Source: Rubinisphaera italica (lineage in GTDB: Bacteria > Planctomycetota > Planctomycetia > Planctomycetales > Planctomycetaceae). From it: a stretch of DNA of 64,000 bases. Every line of letters begins with the position of its first letter. Within the stretch, counting starts at the first letter, position 1. The position numbers and the translations under genes were made by a program. The DNA is taken from positions 1,700,728 through 1,764,727 of the forward strand of contig NZ_SJPG01000001.1 in the NCBI RefSeq assembly GCF_007859715.1. Direction: 5' to 3'. The notes under the pieces were generated by a model. The model was not told the origin of the DNA, ran no database searches, and saw only the letters and a list, made by a program, of their open reading frames with translations. Shown here piece after piece: positions 55,899 through 64,000 of this stretch.

Positions 55899-56759
55899 AT
55901 GAAAGAAAATGCAATGAGAAGTCAAATACGTATAATTCAATTAGCGCTGATTTTTATTTTAACGGCTACCACCACTTCCGTACTTTTATATTCAGATGAA
56001 AACCAAGCAAGTTTGTTCTGGAGTCGCCAAACCCCTCTTCCTGATGGTGAATTGGGAAAAGTTGTCGCCTTGGGAAGAGAGATCGTTGAAAACACTAATG
56101 CACATCCTCTTTCGAAGCCGTTTGTAAACAATGCTCTCACTTGTAGTTCTTGCCATCTGGATGCTGGAACTGACCCGAAGGCGGCGACATTTCTGGACAT
56201 CGCCTCAGCGTACCCTGCGTGGTCGCCTCGTGAGAATCGAGCGATTACTCTTGAAGATCGAGTCCTTAATTGCTTCATGCGGAGCATGAATGGTGTCCGC
56301 CCCCCAAATGGAAGCAAAGTTTCTGTGGCAGTTACGACTTATATCACTTGGCTTTCCAGCGGAAGTCGCATTCGCATGAATCCAGAGAAGCCATTGGGAC
56401 CGCACCACGTCCCCGCTATTAAACTCGATCCTCAGATATCCAATTCAAATCGTGGTAAAAAACTGTACGCTGAAAAATGTGCGGACTGTCATGGCGAGCA
56501 GGGACAGGGAACTGAGGAAGGACCGCCGACATGGGGACAGAAGTCCTACAACAACGGAGCGGGGCTTTCCCGTGACGACAAGCTGGCAGCGTGGCTAATG
56601 GTTGCCATGCCGCTGGGGGATCCCAACCTGGTAGAACAAGATGCATTAGACATTGCCGCATTCGTAAACTCTCATGATCGACCGAAGTTTATCCTCCAAG
56701 ATCATCTTCCCAAACCAGATCGAATGGGCGAATACAATGCAGAAACTAAATCGCCATGA
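55899..56759 (+). CDS. Dihaem cytochrome c, thiosulfate-dehydrogenase (TsdA)-like
   Basis: 286 residues from ATG 55899, with AAGGA 11 bp upstream (a TTG at 55878 is an alternative). Signal/anchor helix IIQLALIFILTATTTSVLLY. Two haem motifs: LTCSSCHLDAGTD (about residue 75) and CADCHGEQGQG (about 185). LEDRVLNCFMRSMNG provides the Cys that serves as axial ligand of haem 1 in TsdA, and the line AYPAWSPRENRAITLEDRV-NC is typical of TsdA. TsdA interconverts thiosulfate and tetrathionate in the periplasm. The Met/Lys ligands of haem 2 were not placed. Soluble cytochrome with another role is possible. Confidence 0.75.
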   Translation: MKENAMRSQIRIIQLALIFILTATTTSVLLYSDENQASLFWSRQTPLPDGELGKVVALGREIVENTNAHPLSKPFVNNALTCSSCHLDAGTDPKAATFLDIASAYPAWSPRENRAITLEDRVLNCFMRSMNGVRPPNGSKVSVAVTTYITWLSSGSRIRMNPEKPLGPHHVPAIKLDPQISNSNRGKKLYAEKCADCHGEQGQGTEEGPPTWGQKSYNNGAGLSRDDKLAAWLMVAMPLGDPNLVEQDALDIAAFVNSHDRPKFILQDHLPKPDRMGEYNAETKSP

Positions 56760-56822
56760 AACTGCTATATTTCTTATTGACTGGCTATCCAATTTAATTT
56801 CTGCAACAGCTAAGAATCATTT

Positions 56823-57965
56823 ATGAGATTTCCAATGAAAATTATCCTGATGCTGCTTCCAATCTTGTTCTCATCACAATTCATTGCGGCAGCGGAAATC
56901 GACCGTATCTGGCTGACGCATAAAACGAACGATCCCAGCAAGATCGTGGTCAATTGGATGAGCGATGAACCGGGCGATTCCGTAGTTCATTTCGGTCTAT
57001 CTGTCGAATACGGTGAGACGGTACGAATTGATGATGAGACGACGATACATCACGTTGAAATTCCATTAAAGCACCGTGACACAAGCTACCATTATTCAGT
57101 CAGTACTGGAGAACAGCGATCTGCCGATGCCACGTTCAAGGCGTATCCCACTGATATCCTGCGTGTAGCTGTCGTCGCCGATTGGCAAGGCAAGCCAGAC
57201 TTGTCTGCCATCGTAAATGATGACGTGCATTTGCTTCTGACTGCTGGCGATAACATTGCCCGTCTGTGGGATAAGTGTGGAGAAGGGGAGAAGGACTGCA
57301 TCAAGCCTTATGAAGAATTGATCGAAGAATACCCTAAGCTATTCCGCTCAACACCCTTCATGCCTGCATTGGGTAATCACGACCGAGAAATACGACCACG
57401 TGGAAGCAAACCCCCAGCCGAATCTGCTTACGATGTGGATGCCTTAGCATTCAAAAGATTTTTCGAATTGCCTGACGATGAATGGAAATGGCACTTCGAC
57501 CTGACTGAGTTTGATCTGCGGTTGGTAGCACTCGACTTCAATCACATCTCCGACTTCGGGACGACGTGGCAAACCTGTCATGCTTTTGACGAGAACTCAG
57601 AGCAGTTTCATTGGTACAGGAAACTGATGAAACAACCTCATGGCTACGTGGTGACGCTCTATAATGAGAGAAACGCAAGCGTACGCAACCAAGCCCAAAA
57701 GCAATGGCACGAACAGTTTCTACGAGGCACCTGCTGCATCACAGGGTTTGGATATTTTGCCGAGCGAGCAGAGGTGGACGGGGTCCCTTATTACAACACA
57801 TCACTCAGTGGAAAAGGCAACCAGTACCCCGATCCAAACTCAAAGATTCTCGCCGATGAAGATAGTTACATTCTGTTGACCGTTAAACGAGGCGGGGCAA
57901 TGAGTGTCGAAATCAAGAGTCTGAATAGCACGGTACTGGATCGTCAAATATACGAACGCCGGTAG
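56823..57965 (+). CDS. Secreted metallophosphatase-like protein, active site incomplete
   Basis: A 380-residue protein with signal peptide [22 protein letters not shown] fibronectin-like N-terminal domain ([32 protein letters not shown]; about 22-105) is followed by [23 protein letters not shown] and [13 protein letters not shown], the phosphatase DW, GDN and GNHD motifs. After that the usual HxPxY and GHxH are replaced by [15 protein letters not shown] and [24 protein letters not shown], so part of the metal site is not evident. It resembles purple acid phosphatase-like proteins common in planctomycetes. The next plus-strand gene encodes a GDPD-like protein, 92 bp away. Confidence 0.7.
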   Translation: MRFPMKIILMLLPILFSSQFIAAAEIDRIWLTHKTNDPSKIVVNWMSDEPGDSVVHFGLSVEYGETVRIDDETTIHHVEIPLKHRDTSYHYSVSTGEQRSADATFKAYPTDILRVAVVADWQGKPDLSAIVNDDVHLLLTAGDNIARLWDKCGEGEKDCIKPYEELIEEYPKLFRSTPFMPALGNHDREIRPRGSKPPAESAYDVDALAFKRFFELPDDEWKWHFDLTEFDLRLVALDFNHISDFGTTWQTCHAFDENSEQFHWYRKLMKQPHGYVVTLYNERNASVRNQAQKQWHEQFLRGTCCITGFGYFAERAEVDGVPYYNTSLSGKGNQYPDPNSKILADEDSYILLTVKRGGAMSVEIKSLNSTVLDRQIYERR

Positions 57966-58060
57966 GATGTTCATTATCTCTACCTCAATACATTCCAGAT
58001 GATTTCATCTGTTTATGCTGATATTGAATCTGGTTTCACAGCAACGAAAGCAAAGAAGTG

Positions 58061-58906
58061 ATGGTTTTAGTTCGAGTCTTTTCTCTCTTGATGGTAATCG
58101 CCTGCTTTGATTCACAGATCATTGCTGATGATGGTCCAGTCTCTTCACTTGAATCATCCTCATTTCTAAACAACGGTGTGACAGCCCCTCGAGGCAATTC
58201 CAGCGAGTATCCTGAGAACACTCTACCCGCTTTAGAGAGCGGCATCGAAATCGGAGCTGACTGGATTGAACTTGATATCTTTACCACAAAAGATGGCAAG
58301 TTGGTCGTAATCCATGACCGCACAACGAAACGGGTCGGCGATAAAAACCTCATGATCCCTGATTCCACCTACAACGAGTTACTGAGCGTTGATGTCGCCA
58401 CGGACTTTCGCAAGCGGATGCATAAAACGATTGATGAATGTCCAATGCAGAAGATTCCGCTACTGGAAGACGTGCTGAAACTAGTGATGAAGCAGAACCG
58501 AACTCGGGTTTCAATACAGCCCAAGATGGACTGCGTCGCTCAAGCAATGGCATTGGTGAAAAGTTTGAACGCTGAGTCTTGGGTGGGCTTCAATGACGGC
58601 AATCTGCAATACATGATCGAGGTAAAGAGGCTCGCCCCAGAAATCCCTGTCTTTTGGGATCGGGGAGCCGACACGAACTTTGACGAGGATATACGTATCG
58701 CCAAGCAGCAAGGCTTCGAGTCCCTCATACTCCATCAAAGCGGGATCACAACTGAGAAAGTTCAGAAGGTTAAAACAGCAGGTTTAGATTTCGGAGCGTG
58801 GACGGTCAATGAGCGATCAACAATGGAGAGCCTGCTTGATATGGGGGTAGAAAGACTCTACACCGATCATCCCCGAATGTTGTTGAAACTTAAAATGGAC
58901 AGGTAG
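58061..58906 (+). CDS. Glycerophosphodiester phosphodiesterase-like protein, catalytic His lacking
   Basis: 281 residues from ATG 58061 (a GTG codon just before is an alternative). Signal peptide LVRVFSLLMVIACFDSQIIA. The GDPD barrel is clear: RGNSSEYPENTLPALESGIEIGADWIELDIFTTKDGKLVVIHDRTTKR, IPLLEDVLKLVM and FGAWTVNERSTMESLLDMGVERLYTDHP. Family members begin with A-H-R-G, in which His is one of two catalytic residues; here it is A-P-R-G. The second catalytic His (VIHD) and the E-x-D metal residues remain. It would otherwise cleave glycerophosphodiesters. Either it is inactive, has another role, or the base is an error. Confidence 0.85.
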   Translation: MVLVRVFSLLMVIACFDSQIIADDGPVSSLESSSFLNNGVTAPRGNSSEYPENTLPALESGIEIGADWIELDIFTTKDGKLVVIHDRTTKRVGDKNLMIPDSTYNELLSVDVATDFRKRMHKTIDECPMQKIPLLEDVLKLVMKQNRTRVSIQPKMDCVAQAMALVKSLNAESWVGFNDGNLQYMIEVKRLAPEIPVFWDRGADTNFDEDIRIAKQQGFESLILHQSGITTEKVQKVKTAGLDFGAWTVNERSTMESLLDMGVERLYTDHPRMLLKLKMDR

Positions 58907-58921
58907 TTCTACAAGGCGATT

Positions 58922-58965
58922 AGATCATTTTCAAATGGTTTCTGCAGTCGCATGGACATCAAATG
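58922..58965 (+). repeat. Dispersed repeat R2, copy 2
   Basis: Shares TTTCAAATGGTTTCTGCAGT then CGC and GGACA-CAAATG with 47282-47324. It lies just after the GDPD-like gene. Confidence 0.4.
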
Positions 58966-59120
58966 GCTTAATACACGGAGTTTGCTCCTGCCTTGCGCTG
59001 CAGTTCATTTTTGAAAATGCTCCAGAGAATAGAATTTCCTCGGTGAATCTATTTTGATGGCAAGGCGGAGTTACGGAGATCGGGCTATGCTGGACGATCG
59101 GATTCAACGACCCGTTTCGA

Positions 59121-60617
59121 TCAAGCTAAAATATCATGCACGACGTGGCCATGCACATCGGTGAGCCGGAAATCGCGTCCCTGGACCCGGTAGGTCAGCT
59201 GAGTGTGATCGAGCCCGAATAGATGCAGAATGGTGGCGTGCAAATCGTGAACGTGAACGGGATTCTCAAGCGTATGCCAGCCGATCTCATCGCTTGCCCC
59301 GTATGTGGTGCCCGGTTTAACGCCACCGCCTGCCATGAGAACAGTGAAGGCAAAGGGATGATGATCGCGACCGGTTACCTTTTTGAAGCCGGGACGATTT
59401 TCTCCCAGTGGAGTTCTACCGAATTCGGATCCGATGATCACGAGGGTATCATCCAGCAGTCCATGAACTTTGAGATCTTGAATGAGAGCTGCGATCGGCT
59501 GATCGACCATGAGGGAATTGTGAGTCAATTCTGCATCGAGACGGGAGTGATGATCCCAAGAGGAATGGATGATATTCACCATCCGCACGCCTCGCTCAAC
59601 AAGTCGGCGGGCAAGCAGACAGTTATAGGAAAACGCTTCGAACAATCCTTTCCCGCCACGATTGCTGGAGATCTCTGGTTCCTTCCGTCCGAAACCATAG
59701 CGATCGAGTGTTGCTTTGGATTCGCCTGAGAGATCGACTAGTTCGGGAGCAGATGACTGCAGTCGGAAAGCGAGTTCGTAGCTGTGCATCCGACTGGCCA
59801 GTTCTGGATCGCCGACGTCCTGCAATCGTATCTGATTGAGATCGTTAATTCCCCTGACTGTCGCCCGCTGCAGAGCAGAGGAAATGCCGGTCGGCGTTTC
59901 GAGATTGCTGACCGTGCTCCCCTGATTTCCAAACAGAACTCCTGAATAAGTGGAAGGAAGAAATCCACTGGACCAACTGGCCGAACCGCCGGGAATGCCG
60001 CGTCCTGTGGTTACCAGTGAGACAAACGCGGGCAGATTGTTCGCTTCGCTCCCCAATCCATAAGACATCCACGACCCCAGACTTGGTCTTCCCGCAATGG
60101 CAGAGCCGCAGTTCATCAATAACTGGGCGGGAACATGATTGAATTGATCGCTATGCACGGAACGGACCATACACAGGTCGTCCGCACACGTGGCCAGATG
60201 AGGAAGCAGGTCCGAAAAGTTCATTCCGGACTCGCCATGTTGAGTAAACTTGCGCGGGGTTCCTTTAATCCGGGCAGACTCTTTCTGCAGAAACGCGAAC
60301 TGCACGTTTTCCAGAAATGAATCCGGCAAAGGCTGACCATCCAGTTTATTCAGTTGCGGTTTTGGATCGTAAAGATCCATTTGGCTGGGGCCTCCTTCCA
60401 GATAAATGTAAATGCAGTTTTTAGCGCGGGGAGGAAAATGCGGCGTGCGGACTTGCAAAGGATCCTGAGCTGAGACAGTCGGAACTTCTCCAGCTCGGGA
60501 AACCCCATCTTGGGCAAGTAGTTGAGCTAACGTGGCTGTCCCCATGCCCCATAGCGAATTGCGCAAGAAATCTCTTCGCGCCAAACGGGCCGAGTTTTCC
60601 AATGAGGGTGTGAACAT
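59121..60617 (-). CDS. DUF1501 family Tat-exported protein
   Basis: A 498-residue protein with a twin-arginine signal (ARRDFLRNSLWGMGTATLAQLLA, residues 13-35). Landmarks: YLEGGPSQMDLYDPKPQLNK, IHSSWDHHSRLDAELTHNSL, IIGSEFGRTPLGENR, GRDHHPFAFTVLMAGGGVKPG and VQGRDFRLTDVHGHVV. It differs from the other two DUF1501 proteins here (NHVPAQLLMNCG instead of HDPAIT-F). It starts 2 bp after the stop of the DUF1549/DUF1553 gene, so the pair is co-transcribed and probably translationally coupled. Confidence 0.92.
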   Translation of the reverse strand: MFTPSLENSARLARRDFLRNSLWGMGTATLAQLLAQDGVSRAGEVPTVSAQDPLQVRTPHFPPRAKNCIYIYLEGGPSQMDLYDPKPQLNKLDGQPLPDSFLENVQFAFLQKESARIKGTPRKFTQHGESGMNFSDLLPHLATCADDLCMVRSVHSDQFNHVPAQLLMNCGSAIAGRPSLGSWMSYGLGSEANNLPAFVSLVTTGRGIPGGSASWSSGFLPSTYSGVLFGNQGSTVSNLETPTGISSALQRATVRGINDLNQIRLQDVGDPELASRMHSYELAFRLQSSAPELVDLSGESKATLDRYGFGRKEPEISSNRGGKGLFEAFSYNCLLARRLVERGVRMVNIIHSSWDHHSRLDAELTHNSLMVDQPIAALIQDLKVHGLLDDTLVIIGSEFGRTPLGENRPGFKKVTGRDHHPFAFTVLMAGGGVKPGTTYGASDEIGWHTLENPVHVHDLHATILHLFGLDHTQLTYRVQGRDFRLTDVHGHVVHDILA

Positions 60618-60619
60618 GC

Positions 60620-63130
60620 TTATTCCCGTGTGATAAATTGTTCGAGGTTGATCAGGCTGCGACAGATCAGAATTCGCACCACCTGTTGCCGCGGGGAGAG
60701 ATTGGCAGCATTTGTGGATGTTGGCGAAGGGGCATCTTGTGACACTGACTTGCCGTCAGATTCAAGTTTCAGAAGTTGGTCGATTTGGTCGTCGGAAAGC
60801 TCTAGTGTCAGTGATTCAAATTCGGCTGTCAGCGTTTCGAGTCGGGCCAATTCCTCCGAGCTCGGGTCGCGTGACAAAGCCGTGCGAACCGCATACGTCA
60901 ACCATTCCTGTAAAGCCACATCTCCCAGTGCGGCCGTCCGCAAACCCAATTGTTGAGCACATTCCCAGAACACAGAATCGTTCAGCATCGCTAACGCCTG
61001 CAGCGGAGAATTCGAACGTTCTCTCTCTGGGCATGAACTGGTAGTTGCAGGAGCATCGAAGGTAGTGAGCATTGGATAAGGAGTTGCCCGGCGAAATTGA
61101 ATATACATACCGCGACGGTATTTATCGGCACCGGCACTGACTTTCCATTCCTGATTGCGACTCACTTGAGTGATCCGGGAATTCAAAGGCGGTTTGATGC
61201 TCGGACCGCCGATTTTTGGATAGAGCAGATCAGCCACGGAAAGAGCAAGATCGCGGACAATTTCAGCTTCCACACGAAACCGCGATTGCCGACCAAGTAA
61301 CCGATTCTGAGCATCGACCTCATGCAAATCTGTACGGAACGCAGAACTCTGTTGGTAGGTCTGAGAGGTCACAATCAGGCGAATCAGCTTTTTGCGACTC
61401 CAGCCCTCTTCGATTAGACTGGTCGCGAGCCAGTCGAGTAATTCTGGATGGGACGGTTCGCTGCCAGTCGTACCGAAATTGTCTTCGGTATCGACCAGCC
61501 CCTGTCCAAACAGGTGTTGCCAGATATGATTCACCGCAGTACGGGCAGTCAGCGGGTTATCAGCACGGACGAGCCATCGCGCCAGATCGAGTCGGTCGGC
61601 TCGTTCACCGCGAGGTTGCAGGGGAGGCAAAAATGCGGGCGTTCCCGGTTCGACTTGAGGACCAGGTTGACGGAAATCTCCGCGATGATGAATGAAAGTG
61701 TCCCGCGGCTGAGAACGTTCCCGAATCGACAATGCAACCACATCAACCGGTTTGGGTTGCTTCTGAGCGAGTTTTTCATACTCATTAGTCCACTCCCGCG
61801 ACTGTTTGTCAAGATCGTCACGCCAGTGATCCAGACTTTCTTTTTGAGTTTCCGTTCGATCCGAACGGTGAATCGCAAGTATTTTCAGTGCTTGCTCAAG
61901 AATCTGTTCTTCCCCGGAAGTGTTCTCTGTGAGGGTACTTTTCAGCCGAGTGGCCAGTTCCTCCATTTTGGCCAGTCGATCCGCTTTTTTCTGAGGATCT
62001 TCCACGGGAGCGGGTAATGTCTTGATCACCTGGCGGTCTGCTTCGAGACCATTAAAGAATGCGTACATCTGATAAAACTCGGCGTGAGTAATCGGATCGT
62101 ATTTGTGGGTGTGGCATTCCGCACAGCCAATCGTCAGTCCCAACCATGCCGTGCCAACTGTGCTCAGGCGATCAACTGTCTGAATCACACGATCGGCTTC
62201 GCGATCGACTCCGGCTTCCGTATTGACCATGGCATTGGCATGGAACCCGGTCGCAATTTTCTGGGAAATCGTCGAGTTTTCGAGTAAGTCACCAGCAATC
62301 TGCTCAATTGTGAAGCGATCGTAGGGGAGGTCGCGATTGATGGCGTCGATGACCCAATCGCGATAGCGGTACGCCTGAGGACGCAGTTCATCTCCAAGGT
62401 AACCGTTACTATCGGCATAGCGGGCCAGATCGAGCCAGTGCCGTCCCCAGCGTTCACCAAAATGAGGTGAGGCGAGCAGTTCATCAACCAGGCGTTCTAC
62501 AGCTCCAGGAGACTCATCCGCAACAAAATCCTGAACTTCCGCGTAAGTGGGAGGTAGTCCCACTAAATCGAGATACAACCGACGAATGAGCACGGCCCGG
62601 TCAGCCGGTGGTGACATCGTTAGATCGTCCCGTTCCAGTCGCGTTTTCACGAAGACATCGATCGGATGCTGCGGCTGTGCAGACTCGTACGCATCTGGCA
62701 ATTCAACGGAGCCGACCGAGCGAAATGACCAGTGAGCTGTGTATTCTGCTCCCTGATCGATCCAGGCTTTCAGCAGAGACTTTTCCTCTTCTGATAGAGA
62801 TTTTCCAGTCTCAGATGGAGGCATTTGTTCATACTCATCCGTTGAGTTCACCCGGGCAATTAATTCGCTATGTTCGGAATCGCCGGGAATGATCGCGGCC
62901 ATGCCACTATCTGCCGGCTCAAGAGCAGCGGTCGCCAGATCCAGACGTAATCCAGCCTCCCGCGAGCCTTCATCTGGCCCATGACAGACAAAACATTTGC
63001 CAGCCAGAATAGGGCGAATATCACGTGAATAATTGACCCGCTCCACCTGACCGCTGGCTCCCCACGCAACAGTAGGACACAACAAAAGTAGAACTATCCA
63101 AATTGCTCTCAGTATTGACCGATCTGTCAT
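60620..63130 (-). CDS. PSCyt1-DUF1549-DUF1553 secreted cytochrome-like protein, short form
   Basis: An 836-residue protein, the shortest of the four such genes. Signal peptide SILRAIWIVLLLLCPTVAWG, haem motif CFVCHGPDEGSREAGLRLD near residue 47, DUF1549 with HWLDLARYADSNGYLGDELRP and CAECHTHKYDPITHAEFY, then a short linker, and DUF1553 with RTAVNHIWQHLFGQGLVDTEDNFG, HPELLDWLATSL and ERSNSPLQALAMLNDSVF. It lacks the middle beta domain present in the 4666 protein and the LamG domain in the 15437 protein, so it is the minimal form. It is followed after 2 bp by the DUF1501 gene. Confidence 0.92.
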   Translation of the reverse strand: MTDRSILRAIWIVLLLLCPTVAWGASGQVERVNYSRDIRPILAGKCFVCHGPDEGSREAGLRLDLATAALEPADSGMAAIIPGDSEHSELIARVNSTDEYEQMPPSETGKSLSEEEKSLLKAWIDQGAEYTAHWSFRSVGSVELPDAYESAQPQHPIDVFVKTRLERDDLTMSPPADRAVLIRRLYLDLVGLPPTYAEVQDFVADESPGAVERLVDELLASPHFGERWGRHWLDLARYADSNGYLGDELRPQAYRYRDWVIDAINRDLPYDRFTIEQIAGDLLENSTISQKIATGFHANAMVNTEAGVDREADRVIQTVDRLSTVGTAWLGLTIGCAECHTHKYDPITHAEFYQMYAFFNGLEADRQVIKTLPAPVEDPQKKADRLAKMEELATRLKSTLTENTSGEEQILEQALKILAIHRSDRTETQKESLDHWRDDLDKQSREWTNEYEKLAQKQPKPVDVVALSIRERSQPRDTFIHHRGDFRQPGPQVEPGTPAFLPPLQPRGERADRLDLARWLVRADNPLTARTAVNHIWQHLFGQGLVDTEDNFGTTGSEPSHPELLDWLATSLIEEGWSRKKLIRLIVTSQTYQQSSAFRTDLHEVDAQNRLLGRQSRFRVEAEIVRDLALSVADLLYPKIGGPSIKPPLNSRITQVSRNQEWKVSAGADKYRRGMYIQFRRATPYPMLTTFDAPATTSSCPERERSNSPLQALAMLNDSVFWECAQQLGLRTAALGDVALQEWLTYAVRTALSRDPSSEELARLETLTAEFESLTLELSDDQIDQLLKLESDGKSVSQDAPSPTSTNAANLSPRQQVVRILICRSLINLEQFITRE

Positions 63131-63339
63131 TATTGCCGACGACGCTTCCCATTCATGGGTTGATTGACTTAAATATTACGAACTGAAAAAGTGTCAGGTC
63201 TGCTTAGGAATCCAATGCCAAGCGAAGCTGTGCAAATACGGACCCACAATACTATTTGTAAGATATCCGGGGCTTGTTGTCTAATTATTGCAGTTAAGAA
63301 GTATTGTGGCTGCTGGCTGCCCGCAGAGTTCGGCCTGAA
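63131..63339. other. Gap upstream of the third cytochrome gene
   Basis: About 210 bp with no recognisable gene; it must hold the promoter of the 63130 operon, which cannot be pinpointed by eye. Confidence 0.3.
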
Positions 63340-63570
63340 TCGCTTTCCATCTTCCATCTCAGACTTCGTATCGAACATGTCGAGTGAGCGTTGATCGTGA
63401 GTCATAAAATGACCCCAGCCTGTTGGTCATGGGCGACCTGTGCGAAGATCTCCATAACTTGCCGACCACGATGACTGTCTAGTGAAGCGGTAGGTTCGTC
63501 TGCGAGAATTACGCTGGGCCGATTCACCAGTGTCTTTGCGATGGCGACCCGCTGCTGTTGTCCCCCTGAT
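63340..63570 (-). pseudogene. ABC transporter ATP-binding protein, C-terminal fragment with frameshift
   Basis: The minus strand reads [53 protein letters not shown], which is the ABC signature, Walker B and D-loop, then a frameshift at about 63406 gives [21 protein letters not shown] (switch His). The Walker A half is missing. It is related to the LolD/MacB class. Its 5' side is joined to an HlyD fragment. Confidence 0.75.
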
Positions 63571-63755
63571 CGTCGAGAACTTCGTTGATTCGTCTAGGAA
63601 CTTGGGGCTGATCATCGTGGAAACTCGGGCTTCCAGAGTACCGGTTCCCATCACCTCGCATAAGATTGTTCGACGAGCAGGAGATACCCATTGCATAGTC
63701 AGTGGAGCGAAACGCATCTGATAGACAATTACCCCTGCGATCACCAGCACAAGGA
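63560..63755 (-). pseudogene. HlyD-family adaptor, N-terminal fragment
   Basis: Reads VLVIAGVIVYQMRFAPLTMQWVSPARRTILCEVMGTGTLEARVSTMISPK, then shifts frame and continues [14 protein letters not shown]. This is the anchor helix and first lipoyl strand of an export adaptor (DevB type). An in-frame stop lies just upstream of the anchor helix. It joins directly to the ABC fragment at about 63563. Confidence 0.6.
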
Positions 63756-64000
63756 GTTAGCGTCCCAATTTCCACAACCAGCAAATTTTCATTCTTGATT
63801 CCGATTAGTTTCGACCATGCCTATGTGCAGAATTCTATTTGTTCAATTGTCAATGGGAATATTGAGTCCTCAATCGACTTGATACTGAGAGGAGTTTCGG
63901 ATCCTCGGATAGAAAATATCACATCGTTATCACAAACGACTGTGTAGCCAAACAAAGACATCATCTCTTGATCCGCTCTTCCGTTTGAGGTAGAAGTGTC
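63756..64000. other. Right end of window
   Basis: No gene recognisable. 63903-63945 is the weakest copy of the dispersed 44-bp repeat (CTCGGATAGAAAATATCACA, then TCGTTATCACAAACGACTG). Confidence 0.3.
63903..63945 (+). repeat. Dispersed 44-bp repeat, copy 4 (weak)
   Basis: Resembles copy 2 at 20737 (CGGACAGAAAATATCAGAAT) with several substitutions. Confidence 0.25.

Noticed and set aside
1..64000. CRISPR array, tRNA or rRNA genes
   Set aside because: No regularly spaced direct repeats, and no cloverleaf or rRNA core sequence was recognised by eye.

Overview
This window looks like the chromosome of a planctomycete, probably a marine or brackish, Gimesia/Rubinisphaera-like member of the Planctomycetales. 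The genus is a guess. The evidence is the protein families: large secreted PSCyt1/DUF1549/DUF1553 cytochrome proteins paired with DUF1501 Tat proteins (three loci), DUF1559 pseudopilin-like proteins with the H-X9-DG C-terminal motif (two), FG-GAP and TPR proteins, three sulfatases, and a formaldehyde-activating-enzyme homologue. Genes lie in short operons separated by unusually long, remnant-rich gaps. No rRNA, tRNA or CRISPR array was recognised.

Layout. 1-7734 (minus): DUF1549/1553 protein, DUF1501 protein, then a second DUF1549/1553 protein cut by the window edge. 7735-8931: decayed SIS-domain gene and IS110-like remnant A. 8932-14362: a plus-strand DUF1559 gene facing a minus-strand set (FG-GAP protein, lipoprotein, DUF1559, TPR protein). 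14363-15436: IS110-like remnant B. 15437-20095 (plus): DUF1549-LamG-DUF1553 protein plus DUF1501 protein. 20096-20895: IS110-like remnant C. 20896-24105: metallophosphoesterase and VTT membrane protein, convergent with a CDP-alcohol phosphatidyltransferase and CdsA pair. 24106-29011: integrase remnant, then an ABC ATPase/FtsX permease/HlyD export cassette with visibly higher G+C. 29415-34503 (plus): beta-helix protein, sulfatase, beta-propeller hydrolase-like protein. 35233-39499 (minus): nucleotide-kinase fusion, Fae homologue, small membrane protein, FMN-dependent alpha-hydroxy-acid oxidase. 39953-46376 (minus): LamG-sialidase, phosphoesterase and two sulfatases. 46969-54412: small Cys-rich protein, then an RND pump with its adaptor and a divergent TolC-like partner. 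54676-58906: small unknown genes, a TsdA-like dihaem cytochrome, a phosphatase-like protein and a GDPD-like protein. 59121-63130 (minus): a third DUF1549/1553 plus DUF1501 pair. 63131-64000: scar of an HlyD/ABC-ATPase locus fused by deletion.

How the genes fit together: secreted sulfatases, sialidase, beta-helix and beta-propeller proteins suggest breakdown of sulfated, possibly sialylated, algal or animal glycans, with the cytochrome/DUF1501 pairs as extracytoplasmic partners of unknown chemistry. The CdsA and phosphatidyltransferase pair serves phospholipid synthesis.

The least expected signals are: (i) three truncated IS110-like elements that share a 91-nt leader of exactly equal length with a conserved 10-bp stem-loop; (ii) a Fae homologue whose catalytic His position is Glu, beside a UMP-CMP-kinase-like protein carrying an extra N-terminal domain; (iii) a 91-bp nested cruciform between sulfatase genes; and (iv) neighbouring phosphatase-like and GDPD-like proteins that both lack expected catalytic histidines.
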